This document shows positions 28,001 to 35,158 of a DNA stretch of 48,530 nt, piece by piece. Within the stretch, counting starts at the first letter, position 1; each line of letters opens with the position of its first letter. The translations under genes were made by a program, and so were the position numbers. The stretch spans positions 1 to 48,530 of the forward strand of contig JAFXVA010000015.1 in the NCBI GenBank assembly GCA_017534965.1. Direction: 5' to 3'. This stretch comes from Elusimicrobiaceae bacterium (GTDB taxonomy: Bacteria > Elusimicrobiota > Elusimicrobia > Elusimicrobiales > Elusimicrobiaceae). Under the pieces are notes generated by a model. The model saw only the letters and a list, made by a program, of their open reading frames with translations, was not told where the DNA came from and did not search any database.

Positions 28001-31000
28001 GGAAATGCTTTAATTTATCTTGCCAAAGTTAACGGCGAAGTTTCTATTGTTATAGGTTCTATAATAAAAAAGAGTCCGCGTTATATTTCCACGGAAATAA
28101 ATGATCTTGTGGCTGATTATGTTCGCAAAATCCGCCAAGATATTGGCAGACCCGATATTCCTATTTATATGAGCAGTTATCTTAAAGTACCAAATCCTTA
28201 TTCTCAGGATTGGGATAATGTCGTTCTTCTTGGAAGCGGCGATAAGAAAATATTTAACAGCTTTACCCATAGCTTTGATGTGCCCTCTATGAATAAAACA
28301 AACAGAGTCTTATTATATCAAGTAGATGAAGGCCTAAAAGGGCAAGGTGATTATGTTAATACGGATTATTCTTCTAAGCCGACCAAAAAAGATATGTTAG
28401 CGCAAACAGCCCAAAAAATAGAAGAAAAATCTTATCAAGATGCCGTAAGAAAGGTAAAAAATCAAATCAAAAAAGCGGGTATTAAATCTGCCGGGGCTTT
28501 GGCTATTTTGTGCTTTGAGGGGGAAGAATTAACTTTTAATCCTGCTGTTTTAGAAACAATAAAAGATCTTGCCAAAAAAGATATTGAAGGCGTTTTTATA
28601 ATTGAGATGATAAAAGCCCTTTCCCCAAATAATCATTTTGAGCCGAAACTTTATGAAAAAGCTTTAGAGTTATATAAAACTAATCACAATATGAATGAAA
28701 GTATCAAAATGATTAAGGGTTCTATGGAAAAGGGGGTTTTTAATCCTAAAATTTTAGAGAAATTTCAAGAATTGCAGGGGTATTATTTCCCGCTTTCGGA
28801 ATATGACTTTATGAAAGCCTGTTTTGTAAACGGCTTTTTTAGAGAAGATTTATATGATAAAGGAATAAGCATCGCTAAAGAATTTACCAGCAGCACGCCT
28901 GAAATTTTAAAACTTTGTAAGACTGAGGAAGGCGCTTTTGACGATAAACTTTTTGAAAATTTTGTAACTTTAGCAAAAAATACTGCCAAAAGTTTCAGTT
29001 TTGAAGATCCCTTGCTTGAATATCTTATTGCCGGTGAGGGTATTAAATTTTCCCTTGAAGTTATTGGCGTTGAAAATACGGCTAAAGCAATCAATTTAAA
29101 TAAGGCGCGCTATAAAAATGTATTTCTTAGTCTTGCTGATAATATCTATAAAGAAAACATAGCCTTGTTAAAAGCCCAACTCGAACCTTTGCCTTTAGAA
29201 GAAAAATTATCTGTTCTTAACCAGTTATCAGGTATTTTAAATAAGGAAAAAATACCTTTAACAATACAAGAAGAACGCGAGATTATTAGCCAAATTTCCG
29301 ATAAAGAAAAATTTAAAGAAACTATTAACCGCCTTTCTTTTAAATATTTTGGCTTTGATTATATGCCAAGCCTTGCAAAAATATTTGATTTTTCAGGAAA
29401 CAGATATTTGCCACTTTTATTTAAGGGAAATAATAAATTTAATCTTGATTTTAAAAGAATTTATACCGAAATTAAACAACTTCTAACAAAATCTTTAAAA
29501 CAAGGCGAGCCAAAAAATATACACCAACTTTTTGATGAAATACCGGAAAATAAGGCCTTTGCTAAAATCTGCGCAGAACGGGGTATAGATTATCAGGCGT
29601 GGCGCAGTTATGATCCAAATGATTTTATTAAAAGAGATGTTTTAATTAGAAGCAATAATGCCTCTACAACCAAAAAAGAACTTATAGCCCGTAAAGTAGA
29701 TATGGATGAGGTTATAAAAGGGCTAACAACCGGTAATGAATCAAAAGCCTGCAGAGCCGTTGCCTCAGGTGAAAATTGCGAAGCCGGCCCCGAACTTGTA
29801 AGAAATAAAATGGTTCAACAGGTGGAATTATTGGATAATAAGGAACCGGTTGGTAATGTTCTAGTTTATCTTGGCGAAGTTAACGGGCAAACTGCTATTG
29901 TAATGGGAACTATAATGAAAAAAGGGGTTTATGACACCCACGAAATTGATGAACTTTTTATAGATTATGTAAGGGCTATGCGCAGTAAAATAGGGCGTCC
30001 TGATATACCAATTTATATGAGTAGAATTTTTTCTATTGATAATGTAAAAAAATATCCCGTAAAAGACTATCAGGTTAAATTGCTTGGCTCTGGAAATAAT
30101 AGAATTTTTAATAGTTTTGCCCATGAGTTTGAAGTTCCTTCAGATAGTAAGGTTAATACCATTGAACTTTATAAAGTAGATGAAGGCCTAAAAGGGCAAA
30201 ATGATTTTGTTAATACGGCATATCCTGGAGCAAATAATATTTCTTCTAATAATTCTTTATTACCTGTAAATTTTAATTTTTTAGATAAATTAAAATTTTT
30301 GACTAGCCCTGTTTTTAAAATTAAAGTTTTTAAAGGGCCAGAAGCGCTAAGGAAAAGAGGCACAGGTTTTTATATAAAATACCGCAATTTTCCTTTTATT
30401 CTAACAGTTGGGCATTTGTTTAAAGATGCTGATTTAAACAATATCAGAGTTTATAATAATTTAGGTTTTAGCGAAAAGGCGGAATTATTAAATATCAGTG
30501 ATAAATCCGATTTGGCTGTTTTGGCCTTGCCGCAAGGCGTTTTAGACCGCTTTACTCCGTGGACTTTATCTTTAAAAGAACCAAGAGTTGGAGATGATTT
30601 GCTTTCAATCGGTTATCCTAAAGCAAAAATTAAAAAAACAAGTAAAGTGGAACTTTTAAGTAGGGATATGTATCTTACCAGCCCAGAGAGAAACGGAAGT
30701 ATTTTTTATCAGCATGAACAAGGGAAAATTTATCTTGGGGCAAGTGGCAGCCCGCTTAGTAATATAGCAACACCAAAAGAACTTGTTGGGGTTAGCTGTG
30801 CTGTTAATGAAAAGGCCCATAAAGCAATAAGCGTGCCTTTGCCTCAAATTAGAACTTTCCTTGGCGAAACTATTAAAAAAATTCTTTTTACACCTGATTT
30901 AAGCTCAAAATTTTTGCCCTTATATCCCGCTTTTGCCAAAAATTATGAAAATGTTGTAAATAAATTTATTTATCCTAGTGAACTTGCAAAAAAACCATCT

Positions 31001-34000
31001 GAAAAAGTAAAAGGAACTTTAACTAAAAAAGAACAAAGTATACGATTAAAGAGAAGGATTCCTGAATATTTTTTAACAAGTCCGGGGTATTTTAGAGGGA
31101 TGGAGCTTAATTCTTTAGAAGAATTAGAAACAATTTTAAAAGAAGGTCTGCCTGTATCTAAAACAAGTTTTGATGGTGTTTATTTTACTCCTGATATAGG
31201 ATTAGCTTTTATTTATGCTGATAATAATGGTGTTAAAGAGAGAATTTCTGTTTTATTAAAGAATATCAATTATAAGGAACTTACTCCTATTAATCCGCCG
31301 GCGGAATATGCTTCCACAAGGGATGTTTTACCTAAAGAAATAGGTGATGTTATAGTTTGGACTACTATTGACGGCAAAGAAGGTTGGTATAAGGCAATTT
31401 TAGATGAAAAGAATAAACTTACTTTAGTTTATGGTGATGAAGTCCAGACCCAAATTCCGACACAAGAACAGCAAGTAGAAACTTCTTGGTTGGCTAAATT
31501 AAAAACAAAAATAGCAGCAAAAAGAACTGCCGCCTATAATAAAAATCCAAAAAATAAAGCGGAATTTTATCTAAAAGAAGCCAAGGCGGCCTACGAAAAA
31601 GAAAACCTTGATTTAGCGGAAGATTATTATAAGCTGGCTATAGCTCAAGATCCTAATAATGCCAAATATTATCATGAACTAGGCAGATTTTATGATGATG
31701 TCTATATTGATAAGTATTATCAAAATTTAGCATTAGAAAACTATAATAAAGCAATATCCCTAGACCCTAAAAATGGTGAATATTATTATTCAAGGGCTCT
31801 TCTTAAACAATATTTATTAAAAGATACTCCCGGTGCTATAAATGATTTAGCTATGAGTATGAAATATGGAATGAAAGGATTTCACACTGAAAGTTTATTT
31901 AAAGAATGGACCGAAGATTATATAAAGAGTCAAAAATCTTTCCAAAGCCAGACTTTAAAACCTAATTTTGAGCCAACAGCAATGGAAACAGATTATATTC
32001 CGACATCTTATACCGGCGCAAAAGAAAAACCGCCACGCAATAAGGCCTCTTTATATGAAAATAGCGATGCTATAAAAGGGAAAAGTGATTTTGTTGATAC
32101 AGCATATCCTATGGAAGCTGAAGCGCTAAATAAAACTTCTTTATTTTTTGTAAATGAAGCTTCATATGCGGATGTTTTTAAATATATAAAATCTACTCCT
32201 GTAAAATGGACAGAAAAAACAGCAGAAAATTGGTTAAAAGAACAAGGTTTTTCCAAAAATGATATAAATGATGTTCTTAGAGCATGCTATAAAGGAAAAG
32301 ATTTTAATTCTGATATCTTTGAGCTATTTGTTAAAGGTTATAAAATAAAACCCGATAAATCTTTATCTATCATGGCACTTTCTTATTCTTTAGGAAACAA
32401 TTTGTTAAGTTATTTTTCAGAAATCGGTGCTTTTAATTATCAAAAATATTCAAAAATTTATACTATTGCTAAAAGAGCGCCTCAAATTAATTTTGGTGCT
32501 ATTATAGATTATCTTGATGCAACGCCGGAGCAAGTTGAAGCTTTGTGCTATGCGGCAGAGAATTTTCCGGATGTAAATCCCACTGAAATTATGGATCTTG
32601 CCACTACTGCAAGTTTGTATTTTAAAACGAATAATTTTAATTTCGGAAATTATGAAAGAATTATAAATTGGCTAAAGGAAGGAATATCTTTTGATTCTAT
32701 AAAAAAGATTTTTGAAACTTGTTTAACTAAAAACTACACTATAGATGAAAAAACTTTTAGCAAAATTGATAAAATTGCCAAGGTTGCTATTACAAAAAGA
32801 AATAATTTTTTACCTGCCAAATATCGTAACCAAATGAATGATGTAACTATCAAAAACTTTATTTATCATTTGGCTCCGGAGATACTAGAATTTTTGGAAC
32901 TTACAGATGAAGCAACTTTAATTGCAGCTATGGACTATAAGATGGATAAATTTGAAGATTTTGTTAACGCCGGAGCTATGTTGAGAGATAATTTCCGTGG
33001 AGCTTATAATTCAGAAGTAAAAGAGCAGTTCTTTGAAATTTTTTATCCTGAAAAAAGTAAAAAGGCACAAGAATTAGAGAGTAAAATTTCAGAGTTAAAA
33101 AGCCGTTTTTCTGATACTCCAGCAAGTGAACTTCAGAATTTAAAAAATGAAATTAACACCTATACAAGACAATTAAGAAATTTAATTGAACAAGGAAAAG
33201 AGTTTTCTCCTCAAGAAAAAATTGAAATGATAGCTATTATGAGTCGGTTTGATGGCTTTGAGTTAGAAGAATTGCTTGAGAGTGTAAAGCAAGTAAAAAC
33301 TGATGGAATAAAGGTGTGGAATAAAAAAATATTTGATTCGCTTGTTTCGTCTTTAGGTCCTAAATATAATATGAGAGTAGAAGAGAAATTACATCTTTTG
33401 CAAAGCCCTTATTTAAGACATTTTTTTAGATCTATTTATAACAAAGTTTCCTTCGGGGACCGATTTTATGAACTTTTACCGCTTTTATCCGGTGAAGATT
33501 TTGGCAAAGCTTTAGATACTTTACCTCATAATATAGCGACTAAAGAAATTTTTGATAAATATAATCTTGATTATCAAAAATATACAAATCCGAAAGTTTT
33601 CCCTTCCGAAACTTTTTATGAAAGCAATAATCTGGTAGAAATAAGACAAGTTGATATGAGGGATATTTCTAAAAGTTTATTCTTAGGTAATGAATCAGGG
33701 GCTTGCTGTGCTATGGGGGGAACTCATCCTGAATATGCAGTGCCTTATATTACAAATACTTTTGTCGGTGCAATAGAAGTTCTCGTCAATGGCAGATCCG
33801 TTGGTAATACTATGATTTATCCTATACTTGTTCTAGGAGACAAAGGACAAGAAATTGCCTTGTTAATTGATGATTTAAAAATTAAATCCCCTTATAATCA
33901 ACATAAATATTTACAAAAGGTTGTTGGGGTTGCTAAAGATATAGCAAAAAATATTGGTATTAAAAATGGCAAAGTTTATATTTCCGATGCTACTATTCCG

Positions 34001-34156
34001 GATTATGAAAAAAGTAAATTAGGTACAGATACAAGATTTTATTTAATAGGTGAAAGTGGTGATTCTATTTGGTTAAACGCTATTTATAATACTTCTCAGG
34101 CAGGTTCTGAGTCAACCTATAAGGTAACTTTGGTTCCTTGTGAAAAAATAAAATAA
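19031..34156 (+). CDS. Giant secreted multidomain protein 1 (caspase-like x2, trypsin-like, repeats)
   Basis: About 5041 aa. Start: ATG 19031, downstream of its promoter. Order by residue: signal peptide 1-43 (cleavage near ILA); Lys/Glu-rich helical region with conserved cysteines to about 690; hydrophobic stretch 692-715; conserved unknown block 790-990; two clan CD peptidase-like units, 1129-1505 (His1254 in MHGD, Cys1294 in ACHSG) and 1544-1926 (His1670 in MHGS, Cys1714 in SCHGG). Next come three tandem ~600-aa modules at 1940-3720, each with G-I-x-Y-Q-A-W-R-S-Y-D-P and a G-N-E-S-x-x-C-R box. Then a trypsin-like domain 3760-3950 (His3795, Asp3827, Ser3905 in GASGSP), a possible ADP-ribosyltransferase-like segment 4015-4135 (Arg4022), TPRs 4165-4296, and a C-terminal module 4370-5041 shared with giant 2. 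No LPXTG, S-layer or autotransporter signal was seen. The function is unknown; an exported proteolytic or interaction role is inferred. Confidence 0.85.
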   Translation: MAFINNKYKQNMNIISGKNFLKKGVNIIIALIMLFNLTSPILAVQNNIKQQKEEQIFKELNKTLEVEYKKKAEPSTEDIIDLCLKKNNKAKCSEYVNLTEALFLEAVDKSEKEQGKVNNKEEEFLPISKKEYLKQLAQNTQEEYKNKTAEIEEEFKKQNQKVEQEYKNINIKSKDYAKYAFKKSDLNNWKKESLSDLAAWKKDILSNGQYYYDEYLKEFEKKKAEYEADREEVFNAYLREMATNLIAIYDKKAPYSKLKMTNLLVVLLSTETEKSKIFTKEQRSKVYRFLKEIVSPNGLESRNPCRFHLRQRTEAELDAHKAYRDHLQRIEEQTQGTLSARDQIAKQSRPFEQSILNETKAPILDFVDEDACQAAFSALNGLSFFKGWDMSNVAMFMLQNSSEPIADQALLMGAKTLIETNRLDYFYVLQSNLVREANKHVEEDLKFKEKMFFNDRFYRTPYIYSRYTQENGGGDAWQDIAKMLSKEKTSLSKQVQQLILDHSVYFSSSPNYSKTQIYFRHNIPFIYGLLINNPGIIDNFVPNSAIFDEEAAKGYSYKGHPIFIQYFDDRADLFIKDSEKGNFYLADHLDLYYDDGSGYATIKVGALRKNIFENYKKHKGTSIAEYKKYIASKNLKASAVYAQAFYEADFVDLTLEEKLALDAALEKKYPHLKKISKNHKAKLAKHRDNLNLTTGIVNIIDVGLTLWCVTDIYKAFRWGAKGIKALRTLITAGKTTASFSTARKMAFFRNLITENKRVLSVHRNLKKIKSIESRIVNKFPTYRRMKALSYLAEKNGMNTINYMVHNMAYNEGKTLARRGKVLKVEGSTEFFSNKHYVAGKHKDIFRVKKDVKRAGEIGVSELGEGGQVVSYIDKAKVKIFKDYTDDFIKGQEGVLREEAKLLPSTEKNRPNYKNMLSSSKETTLLPREYLYDEEYSKILPFAQDRNYTQAFKIGDEAYAGLRKEGYYVMNTSSGEVFNDFAFHFDGYLNKNNFLGGLIVPSKNFAGTKTATKAGDFFAQESSLLSVLNPQTNLFIPGLNTLSRATNPLKILTPTTLFTPKIPKLSLYFENVFLGTKLFNLKLNNLRKPTEIITRPNTLASKDRTFIPGEPFPEIKAEPNYSEFDDKEMQPVIMAINLNILLEELRKYAEKTILTDHEITLYNNIANNIYKVLDNLPEAHSKYMAALEDTDFFTGNIPLITFEGTNVETIRPATIEGDVLVYSLAGKENYKKFIADKIKHLSSFGKEYTIYLSMHGDKNAKLAISHNTYTSLNEILDIVAKNKGKETVNIITSACHSGAALSTGLAREGINVLLLSGRNDLCYTSDMQFVKINDLRSSYVEAVRNRYYGSYLIYDGKFFNTLVDANSYLEKGDKRKEELSLLRQMYFKENIFGDIIYQLLINFPNHFKTPFLPFIKLYYLNITPSVFNPIYNIYEHLDDYVHILDPIKHQWEYVVNSYDKSGALKKQESVVIEEGNSEINNFLTDIAQKELKNNFPNWNYIEQKIPFQRSFPLYPHTDDEFLHLNSLPKLKKDFPVIPTQHLKEKKAFIITKINKNIERLKDLDLSSLSSKKIEAYQEVFNAVKEIAKAPSKATIPQLQHIEKMSYLLNMDKPVLILKGEDLNILLPGHIPSNNFRILNLSKEMNHKQRIGMEIKDFAKVFDKFTVWVDMHGSVEGSILVSKINGVKSYTRIAEIVRIIEANKAGSKVDLISASCHGGAGFISRFKDSDINILILSGTNEVCYQTDKSFLVIDNLPETYLNAVEAGRYGSYLIYNGKVYNPLQDALKKAKGNEELSSELGVLGDIFLRKDSFGTELGKNIFKLLVNFENYRLNTKFENFELTKFNKLDLLKDYEIPFVFNPILKENTSASSYLTKRNGNWKYVFRTFDKKNNISLEKGVSFNKLNSETADFIYESSRKRFPGIKKETSNLVEPKGQPNDLILIKTPKTITKLFKDYGLEDNFAGRLANVCFEGEKEKYNPVILEKIKEFLVAGVEPKYIDNMIVALSDSNGFSLDLYNRAIALHKKHNIPLPLSAYFVNTGLSVTGYDPEIYDALDKLLENNFDFAKTKTSWDALVASKLYEKEITTLGIEKVDILSAFSKGGRDFDVDAWNNLIYISKQTEGEFSSFHYAMHYYLGKDEILKQMPDIIGVENVAKALKENYVRYSYVFPNLQKVIGAENMPLLKEQIANMPLEKQLEIINTFAAMINVRETILSPVEKKKLIEKISDPQAYKEQVNQIVFRKLGWDYSDELGKIFDFSSNKYLMHILNSQNKFYVNLNLLYQIIRDNQGKSVSQILDELPENKKFAEMCAERGIDYQAWRSYDPKDYITRKVLINGGKEPITRMPITVRKVNMDNIPQALITGNESRSCRSVGRGICGEASPNLIRNKMVQQVEIVVEGRAVGNALIYLAEVDGQTSIVVGSFVKKPPYFSYEITRLVLDYVRHIRDSVTNKNIPIYYSNFLPINNHYKFPLIEHQVMLIGDGFNEIFNSFTHQFVMPYTKQVDKVKLFTIDSPKPLKKDDLSKEDILAIYAKKNVSSEEAGQALLELCFEGDHKIFNPDVLEAEKYLLDMEIDPRFVKAIMEKLSINGYFSKELYDKTLEFADKYSISKLTAADLIGHCVEEGKFSPKIYSKLGLLFKDNTITFSKVSFLENCKINGVFREDLFDKGLKVSKVFDRYTPQIIADFTDAQGNFNEEYFEAVYELLIRTQDLFATRYDAIKTYVLSSDVIQNAFDLLGTEMTIKYISLNKDRYLNIFGNILDSIDKGNMALLKEKLAPLPEVEKIKTITMLAGTVNKKNSVLGKKGITDLINKVSEPEVFKEEINRLAFKQLGLEYSEEMAKIFDFASSKYISRILEGNAPFDNHLKSLFESLKANIDKPIHQNFDLIPENQAFAKICAENGINYQAWRSYDPNDFIARSVLVNEGRSPITRDNLLVRKVDMDNVIKALTSGNESGACRAVGRGVCKDAAPELVKNKMVQQIEILRGNIVVGNALIYLAKVNGEVSIVIGSIIKKSPRYISTEINDLVADYVRKIRQDIGRPDIPIYMSSYLKVPNPYSQDWDNVVLLGSGDKKIFNSFTHSFDVPSMNKTNRVLLYQVDEGLKGQGDYVNTDYSSKPTKKDMLAQTAQKIEEKSYQDAVRKVKNQIKKAGIKSAGALAILCFEGEELTFNPAVLETIKDLAKKDIEGVFIIEMIKALSPNNHFEPKLYEKALELYKTNHNMNESIKMIKGSMEKGVFNPKILEKFQELQGYYFPLSEYDFMKACFVNGFFREDLYDKGISIAKEFTSSTPEILKLCKTEEGAFDDKLFENFVTLAKNTAKSFSFEDPLLEYLIAGEGIKFSLEVIGVENTAKAINLNKARYKNVFLSLADNIYKENIALLKAQLEPLPLEEKLSVLNQLSGILNKEKIPLTIQEEREIISQISDKEKFKETINRLSFKYFGFDYMPSLAKIFDFSGNRYLPLLFKGNNKFNLDFKRIYTEIKQLLTKSLKQGEPKNIHQLFDEIPENKAFAKICAERGIDYQAWRSYDPNDFIKRDVLIRSNNASTTKKELIARKVDMDEVIKGLTTGNESKACRAVASGENCEAGPELVRNKMVQQVELLDNKEPVGNVLVYLGEVNGQTAIVMGTIMKKGVYDTHEIDELFIDYVRAMRSKIGRPDIPIYMSRIFSIDNVKKYPVKDYQVKLLGSGNNRIFNSFAHEFEVPSDSKVNTIELYKVDEGLKGQNDFVNTAYPGANNISSNNSLLPVNFNFLDKLKFLTSPVFKIKVFKGPEALRKRGTGFYIKYRNFPFILTVGHLFKDADLNNIRVYNNLGFSEKAELLNISDKSDLAVLALPQGVLDRFTPWTLSLKEPRVGDDLLSIGYPKAKIKKTSKVELLSRDMYLTSPERNGSIFYQHEQGKIYLGASGSPLSNIATPKELVGVSCAVNEKAHKAISVPLPQIRTFLGETIKKILFTPDLSSKFLPLYPAFAKNYENVVNKFIYPSELAKKPSEKVKGTLTKKEQSIRLKRRIPEYFLTSPGYFRGMELNSLEELETILKEGLPVSKTSFDGVYFTPDIGLAFIYADNNGVKERISVLLKNINYKELTPINPPAEYASTRDVLPKEIGDVIVWTTIDGKEGWYKAILDEKNKLTLVYGDEVQTQIPTQEQQVETSWLAKLKTKIAAKRTAAYNKNPKNKAEFYLKEAKAAYEKENLDLAEDYYKLAIAQDPNNAKYYHELGRFYDDVYIDKYYQNLALENYNKAISLDPKNGEYYYSRALLKQYLLKDTPGAINDLAMSMKYGMKGFHTESLFKEWTEDYIKSQKSFQSQTLKPNFEPTAMETDYIPTSYTGAKEKPPRNKASLYENSDAIKGKSDFVDTAYPMEAEALNKTSLFFVNEASYADVFKYIKSTPVKWTEKTAENWLKEQGFSKNDINDVLRACYKGKDFNSDIFELFVKGYKIKPDKSLSIMALSYSLGNNLLSYFSEIGAFNYQKYSKIYTIAKRAPQINFGAIIDYLDATPEQVEALCYAAENFPDVNPTEIMDLATTASLYFKTNNFNFGNYERIINWLKEGISFDSIKKIFETCLTKNYTIDEKTFSKIDKIAKVAITKRNNFLPAKYRNQMNDVTIKNFIYHLAPEILEFLELTDEATLIAAMDYKMDKFEDFVNAGAMLRDNFRGAYNSEVKEQFFEIFYPEKSKKAQELESKISELKSRFSDTPASELQNLKNEINTYTRQLRNLIEQGKEFSPQEKIEMIAIMSRFDGFELEELLESVKQVKTDGIKVWNKKIFDSLVSSLGPKYNMRVEEKLHLLQSPYLRHFFRSIYNKVSFGDRFYELLPLLSGEDFGKALDTLPHNIATKEIFDKYNLDYQKYTNPKVFPSETFYESNNLVEIRQVDMRDISKSLFLGNESGACCAMGGTHPEYAVPYITNTFVGAIEVLVNGRSVGNTMIYPILVLGDKGQEIALLIDDLKIKSPYNQHKYLQKVVGVAKDIAKNIGIKNGKVYISDATIPDYEKSKLGTDTRFYLIGESGDSIWLNAIYNTSQAGSESTYKVTLVPCEKIK
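22415..23545 (+). repeat. Clan CD peptidase-like unit A of giant 1
   Basis: Residues 1129-1505. A helical lead-in is followed by the His-Gly strand (YTIYLSMHGD, His1254), then NIITSACHSG (Cys1294), then LLLSGRNDLCY and YGSYLIYDGK. His-to-Cys spacing is 40. Together with the next unit it forms a tandem pair; limits are approximate. Confidence 0.7.
23660..24808 (+). repeat. Clan CD peptidase-like unit B of giant 1
   Basis: Residues 1544-1926. Same layout as unit A: VWVDMHGS (His1670), DLISASCHGG (Cys1714, spacing 44), LILSGTNEVCY, YGSYLIYNGK. The catalytic pair is kept though the sequence has diverged clearly from unit A. Limits are approximate. Confidence 0.7.
28322..28345 (+). repeat. 24-bp direct repeat, copy 1 (linker motif DNA)
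   Basis: Identical over 24 bases to 30176-30199. It encodes V-D-E-G-L-K-G-Q at the end of module 2 of giant 1. Such identity in otherwise diverged modules marks a recent exchange or strong constraint. Confidence 0.8.
30176..30199 (+). repeat. 24-bp direct repeat, copy 2 (linker motif DNA)
   Basis: Second copy of the 24-base repeat, at the end of module 3 and directly before the trypsin-like cassette. A third, diverged copy of the linker motif (K-G-K-S-D-F-V-D-T-A-Y-P) is at about 32077-32112, after the cassette. Confidence 0.8.
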
Positions 34157-34166
34157 TTTATTCATC

Positions 34167-34195
34167 TTATCAAACCTCTCTAATATTGCTATAAT
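34167..34195 (+). promoter_or_regulatory. Promoter of the oppD-like operon, probably giving a leaderless mRNA
   Basis: TTATCA (34167-34172), 17 bases, TATAAT (34190-34195). The GTG start at 34202 is seven bases after the -10, where transcription should begin. No ribosome site is present. Confidence 0.6.
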
Positions 34196-34201
34196 TAAAG
34201 T

Positions 34202-35158
34202 GTGTTAGAGGTTAATAATTTAAGAGTTTCTTTTAAAATAGAGGCAAAAGATATTGCCGTTTTAAAAAACCTTTCTTACGAGTTAGAAGAGGGCGATGTT
34301 TTGGCGCTTGTAGGGGAATCGGGCAGCGGCAAATCTGTCCACGCGCTTGCTATTTGCTCTTTGCTTGCGGATAATGCCAAAGTGGAAGGCTCCGTTAAAC
34401 TTGAAGGTAAAGAATTATTAAAACTATCTCCCAAAGAAATGCGCAAAGTTCTTGGCAGAAAAATTGCTATGGTCTTCCAAGACCCTATGAGTTCTTTAAA
34501 CCCCGTTTTAACTATTCAAAGCCATTTTGTGGAAACTCTTAAAACCCATTTTAAAATCACCAAAAAAACCGCTTTACAAAGAGCAAAAGAAGCCCTTAAA
34601 TCAGTAGAAATTGACGAAAGTTGCTTAAAAAAATATCCGCACCAACTTTCCGGCGGTATGCGCCAGCGTGTTATGATAGCGCTTGCCCTTTGCCTAAAAC
34701 CACAAATTTTAATTGCCGACGAGCCGACAACCGCCCTTGATGTGAGCGTGCAAAAACAAATTTTAGATTTAATAAAAAACTTACAAAAGGAAACAAACAC
34801 CGCTGTTCTTTTTATTACCCATAATTTGGCAATAGTTCAAGATTTGGCAAAACGCGTTTTGGTGCTTTATGCAGGTGAAAAAATGGAAGAAGCACCAAAA
34901 GAAGAATTTTTTAAAAATCCAAAACACCCTTATAGCAGGGCTCTTTTAAATTGTTTAATTTCTATTGATAAAAAACCTAAAAAATTAAACGCTATTGAAG
35001 GCAACCCGCCACAAAGCGGGCAAGTGTTTAGCGGTTGCCCTTTTGAGCCGCGCTGCCCAAACAAAAAAGCAATTTGCGCTACTAAAAAACCTGTTTTAAA
35101 AGAAGTTTCCAAAAAACATTTTGTTGCCTGCCATCTTTACAAGGAGGCAGAAAAATGA
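34202..35158 (+). CDS. Oligopeptide-type ABC transporter ATP-binding protein (OppD/DppD-like), GTG start
   Basis: The 318-aa protein powers import of peptides (or a related substrate) through a membrane permease pair. It has Walker A GESGSGKS (38-45), Q-loop FQDPMSSLNP, signature LSGGMRQR (149-156), and Walker B ILIADEPTTALD. The C-terminal region has the oligopeptide/dipeptide-transporter extension with three cysteines in CPFEPRCPNKKAIC. The start codon is GTG, seven bases after a TATAAT, so the mRNA is predicted to be leaderless. The frame cannot begin much later without losing the first strand of the nucleotide domain. It overlaps the next ATPase gene by four bases. No permease or binding-protein gene is nearby, so the partners must be encoded elsewhere. 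Confidence 0.93.
   Translation: MLEVNNLRVSFKIEAKDIAVLKNLSYELEEGDVLALVGESGSGKSVHALAICSLLADNAKVEGSVKLEGKELLKLSPKEMRKVLGRKIAMVFQDPMSSLNPVLTIQSHFVETLKTHFKITKKTALQRAKEALKSVEIDESCLKKYPHQLSGGMRQRVMIALALCLKPQILIADEPTTALDVSVQKQILDLIKNLQKETNTAVLFITHNLAIVQDLAKRVLVLYAGEKMEEAPKEEFFKNPKHPYSRALLNCLISIDKKPKKLNAIEGNPPQSGQVFSGCPFEPRCPNKKAICATKKPVLKEVSKKHFVACHLYKEAEK

Larger units (their letters stand above)
24848..30228 (+). repeat. Three tandem ~600-residue helical/Cys-box modules in giant 1
   Basis: Copies lie at about 24848-26570, 26577-28370 and 28375-30228. Each begins with an L-C-F-E-G-E/D element and F-N-P-x-V-L-E helical repeats. Each then has K-I-F-D-F-(S/A)-S/G and G-I-(D/N)-Y-Q-A-W-R-S-Y-D-P (Gly2313, Gly2901, Gly3518). 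The end of each is an alpha/beta domain with G-N-E-S-x-x-C-R, N-K-M-V-Q-Q, V-G-N-x-L-(I/V)-Y-L and I-P-I-Y-(M/Y)-S. Copies 2 and 3 end in V-D-E-G-L-K-G-Q linkers. No known family is assigned. Confidence 0.8.

Noticed and set aside
24848-30228. CRISPR array or mobile element from the repetitive appearance
   Set aside because: The repeats are ~600-codon protein modules in one open frame; no short regular repeat-spacer pattern, transposase or terminal inverted repeats were seen in the window.
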